Assembly: GCA_002319075.1 (NCBI GenBank)
Contig: NVQB01000001.1
Location: 558,001 to 622,000 of the forward strand
DNA from: Sphingobacteriaceae bacterium
GTDB lineage: Bacteria > Bacteroidota > Bacteroidia > B-17B0 > Aurantibacillaceae
Direction of reading: 5' to 3'
Length of the DNA: 64,000 nucleotides
The position numbers and the translations under genes are program-made. Position 1 is the stretch's first letter; every line of letters starts with the position of its first letter. Positions 1-9,019 of this stretch are shown here, in pieces. The notes below the pieces were generated by a model. It made no database searches. It was given only the letters and a program-made list of their open reading frames with translations, and was not told where the DNA came from.

Positions 1-2
1 GC

Positions 3-1577
3 CTGCAAAAAATCCATCTGGGTGGCGGAAAAGCGCGGACCGAAAAATTAAAGGAACAAGGTAAAATGTCTGCCCGTGAAAGGATTGATTTTTTACTGGA
101 TAAAGATACTCCACGTTTCGAAATGGGTGCTTTTGCCGGCTATGAAATGTATGCTGAACACGGTGGTTGTCCTGGAGGCGGTGTGGTTATTGTGATTGGT
201 TATGTGAGTGGAAAACAGTGTATCGTTGTTGCCAATGATGCTACCGTAAAAGCTGGTGCATGGTTTCCAATAACGGGAAAGAAAAATTTACGCGCACAGG
301 AAATTGCTATGGAGAACCGTTTACCCATCATTTATTTGGTAGACAGTGCCGGCGTTTATTTGCCACTGCAGGACGAGATCTTTCCGGATAAAGAACATTT
401 TGGGCGTATCTTCCGTAACAACGCGGTAATGAGCAGTATGGGTATATTGCAGATCGCCGCGGTAATGGGAAGCTGTGTAGCCGGAGGTGCTTATCTTCCT
501 ATTATGAGCGATGAGGCTATGATTGTAGATAAAACCGGATCTATTTTTCTTGCAGGAAGTTACCTGGTAAAAGCAGCTATTGGTGAACATATTGATAATG
601 AAACTTTAGGCGGAGCAACCACACATTGCGAAATAAGTGGTGTTACCGATTATAAATGCAAAGATGACGCAGATTGCCTTACGCGTATTCGCAATATAAT
701 GAGTAAGGTGGGCGATTACGACAAAGCCGGCTTTAACCGCATCGAAGCAGCTCTTCCTAAAAAAGATCCGAAAGAAATTTATGGCATTCTTCCTGATTCC
801 CGCGACAAACAATACGACATGCGTGAAATTATTGAACGTTTTGTAGATAACAGCGAACATGAAGAATACAAAGAATTATATGGTCAAAGTATCATCTGCA
901 CCTACGCGCGTGTTGATGGCTGGGCAGTGGGTATAGTAGCCAACCAAAGAAAAATTGTAAAAGGTAAAAAACCGGGCGGAAGTAATGAAATGCAATTTGG
1001 AGGCGTAATTTACAGTGATAGTGCCGATAAAGCTGCGCGTTTTATTATGAATTGTAATCAGAAAAAAATTCCTTTAATTTTTATTCAGGATGCAACAGGA
1101 TTTATGGTAGGGTCGCGCAGTGAACAGGGAGGAATAATTAAAGATGGCGCAAAACTTGTAAATGCCATGGCTAATAGCGTTGTTCCCAAATTTACTATAG
1201 TTGTTGGAAACAGTTATGGCGCTGCAAACTATGCCATGTGTGGAAAGGCTTATGATCCGCGACTGATCGTAGGTTGGCCAACGGCAAAAATTGCGGTAAT
1301 GGGCGGTTCTCAAGCAGCAAGGGTTTTAGTGCAAATTGAAGTGGCAAGCTTGAAAGCAAACGGAGAAGAAATTACTCCCGAAAAAGAAACAGAATTGTTT
1401 AATAAAACCAAAGATCGTTACGACAAACAAACTACGCCCTACTATGCAGCCTCGCGTTTATGGATTGATGCAATCATTGATCCATTAGAAACACGCAAAG
1501 TAATTGCTATGGGAATAGAAATGGCAAACCACTCCCCTATTACCAAACAGTACAACGTTGGGGTGCTACAAACCTAA
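3..1577 (+). CDS. Acyl-CoA carboxylase beta subunit (carboxyltransferase), truncated by window edge
   Basis: Biotin-dependent carboxyltransferase subunit, of the propionyl-CoA or methylcrotonyl-CoA carboxylase beta type. It transfers carboxyl from carboxybiotin to an acyl-CoA. The first ATG in the window is at 66, but the frame is open to the left edge and reads LQKIHLGGGKAR... before it, as in longer homologues, so the true start lies outside and at least 21 further codons belong to the gene. Visible carboxyltransferase features are a glycine-rich stretch GGSNEMQFGG, the QDATGFMVG segment, and GNSYGAANYAM followed by WPTAKIAVMGG. The last two are the oxyanion-hole and CoA/biotin regions of the crotonase-like fold. 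Over 500 residues with both N and C carboxyltransferase halves fits the family. The substrate cannot be decided from sequence alone. A small STAS-like gene follows after 17 bp. Confidence 0.9.
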   Translation: MQKIHLGGGKARTEKLKEQGKMSARERIDFLLDKDTPRFEMGAFAGYEMYAEHGGCPGGGVVIVIGYVSGKQCIVVANDATVKAGAWFPITGKKNLRAQEIAMENRLPIIYLVDSAGVYLPLQDEIFPDKEHFGRIFRNNAVMSSMGILQIAAVMGSCVAGGAYLPIMSDEAMIVDKTGSIFLAGSYLVKAAIGEHIDNETLGGATTHCEISGVTDYKCKDDADCLTRIRNIMSKVGDYDKAGFNRIEAALPKKDPKEIYGILPDSRDKQYDMREIIERFVDNSEHEEYKELYGQSIICTYARVDGWAVGIVANQRKIVKGKKPGGSNEMQFGGVIYSDSADKAARFIMNCNQKKIPLIFIQDATGFMVGSRSEQGGIIKDGAKLVNAMANSVVPKFTIVVGNSYGAANYAMCGKAYDPRLIVGWPTAKIAVMGGSQAARVLVQIEVASLKANGEEITPEKETELFNKTKDRYDKQTTPYYAASRLWIDAIIDPLETRKVIAMGIEMANHSPITKQYNVGVLQT

Positions 1578-1594
1578 TAATCGGTTCATATAAG

Positions 1595-1999
1595 ATGGTG
1601 CTAACACCAAACATAACATTTTTAAAGGTTATCGAAATACCCGAAGCCAATATCGTTTTGAGGAGCGATGATATTATACATGTAGACTATAATAAAGATG
1701 TTACACTGGATGTAGAGCTGCAGATTAGGATGCGGGCTATTTTCGATAAACTTGCTGACGGGAAAAAAAAGCTTTTTATTTTCTCAGCAGCCGAGGGCTT
1801 CACACTTACAAAAGAGGCCAGGAACAACTCAGATATTATGAATGGTGATTCGCCTATTGCCGCTTATGCCGTGGTTGCCAATAATCTGGCCTATAAACTC
1901 ATTGCTAATTTTTATTTAAAAGTTAACAAGCCAAAAGTTCCTTTTAAAATCTTTTTAACTATTGATGATGCCGCTAAATGGCTTAATACACAACGCTAG
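1595..1999 (+). CDS. Small STAS/SpoIIAA-like protein of unknown function
   Basis: A 134-residue soluble protein without signal peptide or membrane segment. The alternation of predicted beta strands and helices (VELQIRMRAIFDKLADGKKKLFIFSAAEG, then a middle helix rich in Ala/Asn, then KIFLTIDDAAKWLN) resembles the SpoIIAA/STAS-like fold annotated in many Bacteroidota hypotheticals. That assignment is inference from pattern, not a firm family hit. It lies 17 bp after the carboxylase gene and 80 bp before a SpoIIE-type phosphatase. STAS-domain proteins are the classical substrates of SpoIIE/RsbU phosphatases, so a functional pair is possible, although the conserved phosphorylatable Ser was not identified. 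Confidence 0.6.
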   Translation: MVLTPNITFLKVIEIPEANIVLRSDDIIHVDYNKDVTLDVELQIRMRAIFDKLADGKKKLFIFSAAEGFTLTKEARNNSDIMNGDSPIAAYAVVANNLAYKLIANFYLKVNKPKVPFKIFLTIDDAAKWLNTQR

Positions 2000-2079
2000 T
2001 ATTGCTCAACTTTCTTCCTTATCTTGGAGCGCAATTTAGCACTGTATAATCTTCATTAATCGTAACTCAAAAGATCAAC

Positions 2080-3522
2080 ATGCAGGAAACAAGCATAGCT
2101 GACAGTGTTGTAAAACATGAATTCAACAGGTCCACCGAAAAATTTCATGTTATTGCCAGCTGGGTAGGTCTTATTTTAAACATCGTTTGGTTTATCAGCG
2201 ATTATTTTATTATTAAAGAGTACCTGGTTCCCTTTTTTATTTTTCGTATCGCAGTATCAACTGTTAGCGCCATTATTCTTCTTCTGAGAAAATCGCTTGG
2301 CATTAACATTTACACCTGTATGTTCATTCTTGTTTTGGGAATCTCTATCCAGAATGCCTACATGTGGAGTGTTATGGATATCTCACATTTTCAAAAGCAT
2401 GCCTTCGCCTATATGGTTCTTTTTATTGGCGTTGGAATGCTTGTGCTTTGGGAACTCCGACTATCTCTGCTCCTTGTGGCAATGACACTGGTGGCCAATT
2501 TTATTTTTTACATGCTTAACAGCGAACTTTCAATTGATGATTTTCTTATTAATGGCGGATTAATCACACTCACGGTGGTTATATTTTGTGTGTTTCTTAT
2601 ACGCACACGCTACCGTTTAACTTACAACGATATTAAAATCCGTTTAGAACTTGAACGTTCAAAAAAAGTAATTGAACAGAAACACGAAGAAGTCGTTTTG
2701 CAAAAAGTAGAAATACAAAATCAAAAAGATACGCTAGAAGAAAAAAATCGTGAAATAACAGACAGTATCAATTACGCGAAAAACATTCAAAGTGCATTTA
2801 TCCCTTCTGAACAAAAATTTAATTCTCATTTTAAAGATAGTTTTGTTCTTTTTAAACCTAAAGATATTGTAAGTGGAGATTTTTATTGGGTACACGAAAA
2901 AGACGATATGCTTTTTTATGTCACCGCAGACTGCACCGGGCATGGCGTTCCTGGAGGTTTTATGACCATGCTTGGATTATCTTTCCTGGACGAAATTATA
3001 GCAAGTCAGAATATTTCTGACCCGTCAGAAGTTTTGAATTTAATGCGTGATAAAATTATCAGCACTTTAAACCAAACAGGAAATTTTGGTCAGAATAAAG
3101 ACGGAATGGATATTACTGTTTGCTGCATTCACAAATCTAAAAAGGAATTGGAGTTCTCATCAGCAAATAATGACCTTTATATTATCCGCAATAACCCTTC
3201 ATTGCCCGAAGGAAAAGAATTTTTCGAATACAAAGCCAACAGGCAGCCTTGTGGGTACAGTGATTTCAATAAGCCTTTTACAAAACACATTATTCCTTTA
3301 AGCGATGGCGACAGTATTTATACCTTTACAGATGGATTTGCCGATCAATTCGGTGGCCCTAAAGGCAAAAAATTCAGGTACAAACAATTCGAAGAAATGC
3401 TTCTTAAGAATTCTCACATTGGATTCTCTGCTCAGAAAAATCTTTTAAATAATGCTAACGAAACCTGGAAAGGTACATTAGAGCAAGTTGACGATATCCT
3501 GGTAGTGGGAATAAAAATTTAG
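2080..3522 (+). CDS. Membrane-bound SpoIIE/PP2C-family serine phosphatase
   Basis: 480 residues in three parts. Residues about 25-185 hold roughly six hydrophobic segments forming a membrane sensor. Residues about 190-235 form a charged coiled coil (ELERSKKVIEQKHEEVVLQKVEIQ...). The C-terminal half is a SpoIIE/RsbU-type PP2C phosphatase. Metal-binding motifs are visible: KDIVSGDFYW, TADCTGHGVPGGFMTMLG, DGMDITVC and TDGFADQFGG, so the catalytic aspartates are intact. Such enzymes dephosphorylate anti-sigma antagonists or STAS proteins in response to a membrane signal. The preceding STAS-like gene is a candidate partner. The gene is convergent with the SurA-like lipoprotein gene and overlaps its end by 4 bp. 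Confidence 0.88.
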   Translation: MQETSIADSVVKHEFNRSTEKFHVIASWVGLILNIVWFISDYFIIKEYLVPFFIFRIAVSTVSAIILLLRKSLGINIYTCMFILVLGISIQNAYMWSVMDISHFQKHAFAYMVLFIGVGMLVLWELRLSLLLVAMTLVANFIFYMLNSELSIDDFLINGGLITLTVVIFCVFLIRTRYRLTYNDIKIRLELERSKKVIEQKHEEVVLQKVEIQNQKDTLEEKNREITDSINYAKNIQSAFIPSEQKFNSHFKDSFVLFKPKDIVSGDFYWVHEKDDMLFYVTADCTGHGVPGGFMTMLGLSFLDEIIASQNISDPSEVLNLMRDKIISTLNQTGNFGQNKDGMDITVCCIHKSKKELEFSSANNDLYIIRNNPSLPEGKEFFEYKANRQPCGYSDFNKPFTKHIIPLSDGDSIYTFTDGFADQFGGPKGKKFRYKQFEEMLLKNSHIGFSAQKNLLNNANETWKGTLEQVDDILVVGIKI

Positions 3523-4403
3523 TACAGGATAAACTTCTTATCTGCTTTCGCTTTTTCCAGAAGTGTTTTCTTGTACGTCATTATCAATTGAGCTTTGCGC
3601 ATATTGATAATGAATTTCTTAATATTCTGAGCTTCAAAATTTATAGGCGATAATCCATTTTTAACTTTTACATCTTTTACTTTCAGGTAATAGAAGTATA
3701 AATCGTCTGTGAACTCTACCACGCGACCTGCACTTAGATTAAAGTCGGGTTGTTCTTTCAACGCGGGAATTTCTTTCTTGATATCATCCAGAAATAACCA
3801 GGTACTATCATTCATGAAAAAATTTTCGGCATTCTGTATACAAAGTGTTTTAAGCTGCTCTTTATCTTTAACAGTAGAAGATCCCAAAAGTTTCTTAATT
3901 TTAGGAAGCGCTGGAGTTCTTACCGGAATTTTAAAATAATTTACTTTGATAATATTTTCCTTCAAAATAAAATTTGCCCGGTGCTCATTGTAGTAATTTT
4001 CTATTTCTTGTTTTGAAATAGCTGTATCCAGGTTAGCTTCAATAAGTTTTGTTTCATAAACATAATTTATCAGCGACTTGCGATATGCAGCAACCTGTTC
4101 TTCCACATTAAGCTCCTCCTCATTAAGCTTACCCAATGCTTCCTGATTAAATAAAGCCTCTATAGCCCAGCTCTCAATCGATCTTTTGGCATTGTAAATA
4201 CTATCCTTGCTGTTTCCGGAAGAAACAAACTCTTCCATAAATTCGTTTACATCAAGGTTTTCCTCTCCGGCCTTCGCTACAATTTTCGCATCCGTTTGCT
4301 TTTCTTCTACAGATGTTTTACACGAGAATGTGATCAGAAAAATAAGTATGTAAAAAAAATATCTCACTCGAATAATTAAGTTAAAGTTAAATGAAACTTT
4401 CAA
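3519..4403 (-). CDS. SurA/PpiC-like periplasmic lipoprotein
   Basis: 294 residues with an N-terminal hydrophobic stretch ending in LIFLITFSC (lipid-modified Cys about residue 28), so probably an outer-membrane or periplasmic lipoprotein. The rest resembles the N-terminal and parvulin-like part of SurA/PpiC chaperone-isomerases: KVNEFMEEFVSS-type start of the chaperone domain, a long helical region with NYYNEHRANFILKE, and a short C-terminal module. No clear parvulin active-site signature is present, so it is more likely a chaperone than an isomerase. It sits downstream of the two-domain PPIase gene but is separated from it by a strong terminator at 4425-4475. A later internal start is possible. 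Confidence 0.68.
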   Translation of the reverse strand: MKVSFNFNLIIRVRYFFYILIFLITFSCKTSVEEKQTDAKIVAKAGEENLDVNEFMEEFVSSGNSKDSIYNAKRSIESWAIEALFNQEALGKLNEEELNVEEQVAAYRKSLINYVYETKLIEANLDTAISKQEIENYYNEHRANFILKENIIKVNYFKIPVRTPALPKIKKLLGSSTVKDKEQLKTLCIQNAENFFMNDSTWLFLDDIKKEIPALKEQPDFNLSAGRVVEFTDDLYFYYLKVKDVKVKNGLSPINFEAQNIKKFIINMRKAQLIMTYKKTLLEKAKADKKFILY

Positions 4404-4424
4404 AAAGTACTAAGAATTAAAATA

Positions 4425-4475
4425 AAAAAACCGGATGGTCTCCTGATACTATCGGGAGGAACATCCGGTTCTCTT
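4425..4475 (-). terminator. Intrinsic terminator after the PpiC-type isomerase gene
   Basis: On the minus strand an AACCGGATG arm and its complement CATCCGGTT enclose a further internal inverted repeat (CTCCCGATAGTATCAGGAG) and are followed by a run of seven T. It lies 13 bp past the stop of the gene at 4488-6581 and upstream of the SurA-like lipoprotein gene, so it would separate the two transcripts. Confidence 0.85.
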
Positions 4476-4487
4476 TTCAGTCAAAGA

Positions 4488-6581
4488 TTATTTTATGGTA
4501 TCTAAAACATCCTGGTTAACTTTCACGGTATACTTACTCTTAAGATAAGCAAGCCATTCTGCGTCAAGGTAATTTTGATAATCAGCAGTTACGTTACCAC
4601 GACTCTCTCCTAGTGTTTTTGGACTTTTAGGCATAATTGTATTAACAACAAGTACAGAAACATTTTTTTCATCCTTAATGTCATTTGCTGCAACTCCTTT
4701 CGCCCAGTTTGCATCAACATTTTTATTTTCACCTTTTAGGTAAGTAATATTTTCAGCTGACACGTTTAACTGAGAAGTTTTATTCAGACTCTCTGTAATT
4801 TGTTTTTCTGTTTTTCCAGCTTTTAACATCTTACGAACTTCTTTCGCAACTTTTTCGTTCTGACATTTATAAATTGTCACGTCAGCGCGCTCTTCCCATA
4901 AATAATTATTTTTATTTTTTTCATAAAAAACTCTTAAACCAGCGGTGTCTTTAACGGCCTTACTCCAAACCTTTTGATCGGTAAGGTCGAATAATAAAAT
5001 CCCATCGCGGTACTCACGATAAAGATTAGCAAACTCAACATATTTTTTATCCAACTGAGAATCTTCATAAGCTACAATACTTTCTTCTACCCAGGTTTTG
5101 TACATACCTTTCATAAGATTATCGGCATCGCCATTAGGACGGAAAGTCATTTGTGTTTCCAGAAACTTAGCAAAATCATTTTGGGTGTAAGATTTACCAC
5201 CAAGATTAAAAATTTCTTTATTCCCCAGTTTAGCTGCTCTCTCTGCTTTCCAGGTCGCTTTTAAATAGGTTGAATCTAAAACCTTACTTAATTCATCGCG
5301 GTTTTTTAAATTTTCTTTAAACGCACTTTCTTTCTTAACACGCTCAATTAAAGCTACTCTACCCATTTGCGAGCGGCTATCACGTGCAATGCGCGCTTTA
5401 AGTTCATTTTTAATCTCATTAAAAGGAGGAACACCCTTTAACTCAACGCGTTTAATGAGATGCCATCCGATCGGAGTTTCAACTGGTTCGCTTACATCAC
5501 CATTGTTTTTTAATGCGAATGCTGCGTCTTCAAATGATTTAGGATACTTATCTCCTTTAAAGGGTTGTAATTGCCCACCTTTGTCGCTGCTTTGTTTGTC
5601 ATCACTGAACTGACGAGCCAGGTCTTCAAAGCTTTGTCCTGCTTTTACTTTAGCATAAATCTCATCGATCTTGGCCTTTGCATTAGCTTTGTCTTTGTCA
5701 GAAGCGTTTTTTGGAAACTTCGCCATGATATGCTCTACAACTATTTCTCCTCTGCTTGTTCTTTTGTCGTAAACTTTCAGGATGTGGTATCCAAAACGGG
5801 TACGCACAATCTGGCTTACATCCCCCACTTTGGTGGCAAATGCAGCTACTTCAAACGGATACACCATGTCTAAAGTAGAAAAATAAGGAAGGTAACCTTT
5901 ATTATCTGCGGCAGAAGGATCTTCACTTAAAGCAACAGCTGAAGCCTCAAATTTATCAGCGTTTTGTGATGTTGCGCCGAGTACTTTAATGAGTTTACTT
6001 TTTGTTTTATAAGTTGTGCTGTCTTTGGCTTTAAATTGTTTAACAACCTCTGTAGTATTTTTCAATAGTTTATCATAACTCGCAACTTCAGCGGCTGTTG
6101 GCATTTTTCCCATCACAGCATTTCTGATTATAGTTATTCTTGTCCAGGCTTCAAGCGTATCTTTAGGTAAAGCTGTTTCATCTATCTTCACAAGAATATG
6201 ACAGGCTTTCACCTCCGTTTTCATACGTTCATATCCTTCTGTCAACAAATTCTCATTTGTATTTTTGTCGGTTAAATAAGGAGCCGCCAGCTGGCGTCTA
6301 TAACCAGCTAATTCTGTTTTAAAAGAGCTTAAAGTATCCAATCCAAGGCTTTCAGCTTCGTAAACTTTACTTTTGTATAGTGAGAAAAGGTCTACATACT
6401 CCTTAACAGGTTTACTTGTAGCACTCGACTCTTTACCATTGTTTTTATGATAAACGGCTTCAAATTCGGATTTTTTAATGGGTTTGTCATTAATTGTCAT
6501 TACAGTTGGATCCTGAGCCTTGGCTGTGTTCACAAATGTCGTAACGGCTAAAGCAACAACAACTAGTCTACTATTCTTCAT
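4488..6581 (-). CDS. Peptidylprolyl isomerase with two parvulin (PpiC/SurA) domains
   Basis: 697-residue exported folding catalyst. A signal peptide (residues 1-22, ending NTAKA) precedes a SurA-like N domain. Two parvulin-type rotamase domains follow, at about residues 125-275 (CHILVK ... FGYHILKVYD) and 280-385 (VEHIMAKF ... DKGGQLQPF ... IGWHLIKRVE). A roughly 300-residue C-terminal region of unknown fold follows. It acts in the periplasm on outer-membrane proteins, and the neighbouring T9SS cluster is a plausible client or co-regulated set. A TAAATTTG -7 element at 6606-6599 suggests its own promoter between it and the TlpA-like gene upstream. Length is typical of Bacteroidota two-domain isomerases. 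Confidence 0.9.
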   Translation of the reverse strand: MKNSRLVVVALAVTTFVNTAKAQDPTVMTINDKPIKKSEFEAVYHKNNGKESSATSKPVKEYVDLFSLYKSKVYEAESLGLDTLSSFKTELAGYRRQLAAPYLTDKNTNENLLTEGYERMKTEVKACHILVKIDETALPKDTLEAWTRITIIRNAVMGKMPTAAEVASYDKLLKNTTEVVKQFKAKDSTTYKTKSKLIKVLGATSQNADKFEASAVALSEDPSAADNKGYLPYFSTLDMVYPFEVAAFATKVGDVSQIVRTRFGYHILKVYDKRTSRGEIVVEHIMAKFPKNASDKDKANAKAKIDEIYAKVKAGQSFEDLARQFSDDKQSSDKGGQLQPFKGDKYPKSFEDAAFALKNNGDVSEPVETPIGWHLIKRVELKGVPPFNEIKNELKARIARDSRSQMGRVALIERVKKESAFKENLKNRDELSKVLDSTYLKATWKAERAAKLGNKEIFNLGGKSYTQNDFAKFLETQMTFRPNGDADNLMKGMYKTWVEESIVAYEDSQLDKKYVEFANLYREYRDGILLFDLTDQKVWSKAVKDTAGLRVFYEKNKNNYLWEERADVTIYKCQNEKVAKEVRKMLKAGKTEKQITESLNKTSQLNVSAENITYLKGENKNVDANWAKGVAANDIKDEKNVSVLVVNTIMPKSPKTLGESRGNVTADYQNYLDAEWLAYLKSKYTVKVNQDVLDTIK

Positions 6582-6598
6582 ACTTTAAAAATTTTGTG

Positions 6599-6606
6599 CA
6601 AATTTA
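6599..6606 (-). promoter_or_regulatory. Bacteroidota -7 promoter element for the PPIase gene
   Basis: Minus strand TAAATTTG matches the TAnnTTTG element used by the Bacteroidota primary sigma factor. It lies 18 bp before the ATG at 6581. No good -33 TTTG was found at the expected spacing, so this is moderate evidence only. Confidence 0.5.
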
Positions 6607-6620
6607 ATTTTTCTCTTGGA

Positions 6621-7736
6621 TTATTTGATGATTTCAGCGAGTTTTTCATCAAGAGCAGCGCCACGCAGATCTTTCGCTACGATTTTGCCTTCTTTATCAA
6701 TAAGATAATTTTGTGGGATACCGGTAACGCCATAAATTTTTCCTACTTCATTCCCCCAGCCTTTTAAATCACTAACATGTGTCCATGTTAAGTTATCTTG
6801 CTGTATTGCGTTTAACCACGGGTCTTTATTTGAGTCCATAGAAACACCTAGCACTGTAAACCCCTTATCTTTATAACGGTTGTAAGCTGCAACAACATTT
6901 GGATTTTCAGCGCGGCATGGCCTGCACCAGCTTGCCCAGAAATCGATTAACACATACTTACCTCTGAAATCCTTAAGGCTAACTAATTTTCCATCAGGTG
7001 TAGTTTGTGAAAAATTTGTAGCAGTATATCCTACCATCGTCCCCTTCGAATCTTCTACACGTTTGTTACTGGCCTTTATGAAAGAATTGTTTTCAAGACT
7101 CTTATCCACATAACTTAAAGCTTCTATAACTTCAGTTAAAGGAATTGCGGCATTGTTTAAGTCATTCCCAATCACATATGCGCTAACCGCTGATTTTGGA
7201 TGCGTTTTAATGAAGGTTTTTAAGCCCGTCATGTATTGACCGTTCAAATTTTGGTATTCTGCCTTAATAGCATTCTGTGCGTTTACATCGTTGTTTTGTG
7301 CAGCCGTGTTAAAGTCCGCCTGCATTTTTTGTTGAACAGCAATGAGATTATTTATAAAAGCTCTGTATTCCAAATAATCTAAATTTGCAGAGCCCGCCTC
7401 TACTTTCGAAAATGCCATTGAATCCGCTTTCAAAAATGCTTTTGCAGGATTCTCATCGGCGAAAAAATAAACACCGGTGGGATCATTAGCGATGGTAAAC
7501 CAATAAAGAGTTGGCTCTGTACTTTTTAAATTAAAGACAAATTTGCCGTTAGAAACTTTCGCGGAATCTATTAACTCTTTTTCACCAGACTTATGCGTTA
7601 AATAAACGGTTTTACCAGAGTAGTTTTTAATAGTTCCATCCACTTTAACCGAGAACTTTTTTTCAAGAGCTTGTTTTTGACCAAAACTTTGAACGAAAAC
7701 AAACGCTGAAACAATAAGAAGCATTCTTTTTTTCAT
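6621..7736 (-). CDS. TlpA-like thioredoxin-fold lipid/periplasmic disulfide protein with DUF4369-like N domain
   Basis: 371 residues. The signal peptide is residues 1-19 (ending QSFG). The N-terminal beta-rich domain, about residues 25-120 (KVDGTIKNYSGKTVYL...), is of the DUF4369 type. A helical linker follows, then a C-terminal thioredoxin domain (about 235-371) with the redox motif FWASWCRPCRAENP near residue 270 and the cis-proline GIPQNYLIDKEG. The active-site CxxC is intact, so a periplasmic thiol reductant is likely, in line with TlpA/ResA-type proteins of the phylum. It is followed after 39 bp by the isomerase gene, so both could contribute to folding of exported proteins. Its upstream region is unusually long and carries an imperfect duplication (see 7734-7958). 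Confidence 0.9.
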   Translation of the reverse strand: MKKRMLLIVSAFVFVQSFGQKQALEKKFSVKVDGTIKNYSGKTVYLTHKSGEKELIDSAKVSNGKFVFNLKSTEPTLYWFTIANDPTGVYFFADENPAKAFLKADSMAFSKVEAGSANLDYLEYRAFINNLIAVQQKMQADFNTAAQNNDVNAQNAIKAEYQNLNGQYMTGLKTFIKTHPKSAVSAYVIGNDLNNAAIPLTEVIEALSYVDKSLENNSFIKASNKRVEDSKGTMVGYTATNFSQTTPDGKLVSLKDFRGKYVLIDFWASWCRPCRAENPNVVAAYNRYKDKGFTVLGVSMDSNKDPWLNAIQQDNLTWTHVSDLKGWGNEVGKIYGVTGIPQNYLIDKEGKIVAKDLRGAALDEKLAEIIK

Positions 7737-7958
7737 ATGTCGATATAATTGCTTTTTTAGGTCATATGTAATAGCCTCCTGATACTACCAGGATTATCGT
7801 CGTTGACTGATTGTTATCGGTAAACCTGGCTATTCATATCTTTTTAATAGTGTTTTTAATTTCATGTGGTATAGCCGTGTTAACTTCCCTAGCTTTCGCC
7901 TGGTGAAACATGGCTGTTTCATATGTCAATAATATTGCTTTGTAAGTGTCATGTAATA
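7734..7958 (-). repeat. Imperfect direct repeat of the start-codon region (7734-7773 and 7920-7958)
   Basis: Both copies read, on the minus strand, tATTACATatGACnnTnnnAAAGCAATTaTATcGACATATGAAA with small differences. The downstream copy contains the true ATG of the TlpA-like gene. A second weaker similarity (minus: ATATGAATAGCCAGGTTTACCG versus ATATGAAACAGCCATGTTTCACC) follows each copy, consistent with an old tandem duplication of about 186 bp. Confidence 0.55.
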
Positions 7959-8099
7959 CAGTTCTATTGCACAATTAGTACATTCCATAAACATGTAGAT
8001 TACATAATTACCAGCGTATCAACAAATATACCAAGATTTGAAATGAGTTTTTGAAATTTAGAATTTTTAACCTTTAATAGGCATATTTTTGGGCAAAAA
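7737..8099. other. Gene-free interval: long leader of the TlpA-like gene
   Basis: About 360 bp without a convincing gene. A minus-strand TATATTTG at about 8028-8021 could be the -7 element of the TlpA-like gene, giving a leader of about 280 nt. The leader holds an imperfect duplication of the sequence around the start codon and a possible 30-codon upstream reading frame (7922 to 7830, minus) that begins in the upstream copy. No tRNA or known riboswitch was recognised. Confidence 0.5.
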
Positions 8100-8127
8100 A
8101 AAACCTCTTGTTTTCACAAGAGGTTTT
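8095..8127 (-). terminator. Intrinsic terminator of the T9SS operon after gldN
   Basis: A perfect 11-bp stem (AAAACCTCTTG / CAAGAGGTTTT, 8100-8110 with 8117-8127) with a 6-nt loop, followed on the minus strand by a continuous T run. It lies 15 bp beyond the gldN stop and closes the porP-gldKLMN transcript. Confidence 0.92.
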
Positions 8128-8141
8128 CAGATTCTCCTACT

Positions 8142-9008
8142 CTAGAAGTGCCACAAATCGTGTTCCTTCTGAAAAATATCCTGTTTAATCTTATCTGATT
8201 CAAGAAGAGCATCCAGGCCTTTAGAATACTGGTCTATGGTGCGATCATAAACGTTTGACTCCTTTTTAATAGCGCTAGAAAATTGTCTCTTCCAGAAAAT
8301 ATCTTCGAAAGTTCTTCTCTCGCTATCATTTCTTGTGTTAAACACTTCGTGTTTAGCAAAGAAAGGTCTGCAAGCTGGGAAATAAACATAAAACTGATTT
8401 ACACAACCTAAATCTTCTTTCCCTTTAAGAGAAGCACTGAAACCCAATCCAATAATCCTAACTTCAAGAGTAGATTTTTGTTTATCGAAAAACCAGTCTT
8501 CTTTTAATTCAATCTCGCAAAAATTTTGATAAAGCCAGGTAGAATCCACTGACCCCGGAACTTTAATAGTGAAAGAATTACCTTGATCGTCAAATTGTTC
8601 TTGCTCTACCGAATCACCTTTAATAACCATTTTCTCACGAATTTGAGCTCTTTCCCATGGAATTAAGAACTCTTCGTCAGTAAAAGCAATAATCTGTCCA
8701 GATAAAATATACTTGGTCATTAATTGCATGATCGAAATTCTACTTACTACCGGATCAACAGGAAAATAAAGGGGCTGATTCACTTTCTCACGGATATCTA
8801 TAATCCGCCAAATGCGTTTCTCCCACGTTACATCTCCTTCACGCAAATGCGTGTAAGGAATAAAACGACGGTTTACAGCGTTTTCCTTGTCATAAACCCC
8901 GTCTTTGTAATCACCAGGTTGAAAAATACTTTGTTGAGCCGTGATTGAACTTACAACCAAAACCATCAAAGCCAATAGCAAATTATGAGAGGAAATTTTC
9001 ATGGTCAT
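8142..9008 (-). CDS. gldN: Type IX secretion/gliding motility protein GldN (PorN)
   Basis: 288-residue periplasmic protein with a signal peptide (ending SSITAQ at about residue 25). In the T9SS, GldN/PorN associates with the lipoprotein GldK/PorK to form the large periplasmic ring under the outer membrane and contacts the GldM stalk. Family hallmarks are the early GDYKDGVYDKENAVNRRFIPYTHLREGDVTWEKRIWR segment followed by DIREKVNQPLYFP. It is the last gene of the cluster, 11 bp after gldM, and is followed by a strong terminator. It is somewhat short but within the family range. Function is assigned by family and by gene order. Confidence 0.93.
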   Translation of the reverse strand: MTMKISSHNLLLALMVLVVSSITAQQSIFQPGDYKDGVYDKENAVNRRFIPYTHLREGDVTWEKRIWRIIDIREKVNQPLYFPVDPVVSRISIMQLMTKYILSGQIIAFTDEEFLIPWERAQIREKMVIKGDSVEQEQFDDQGNSFTIKVPGSVDSTWLYQNFCEIELKEDWFFDKQKSTLEVRIIGLGFSASLKGKEDLGCVNQFYVYFPACRPFFAKHEVFNTRNDSERRTFEDIFWKRQFSSAIKKESNVYDRTIDQYSKGLDALLESDKIKQDIFQKEHDLWHF

Positions 9009-9019
9009 TATTTGTTAAA

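Noticed and set aside
5571-5873. 100-codon plus-strand frame inside the isomerase gene
   Set aside because: Antisense shadow of a well-supported gene, without family resemblance.
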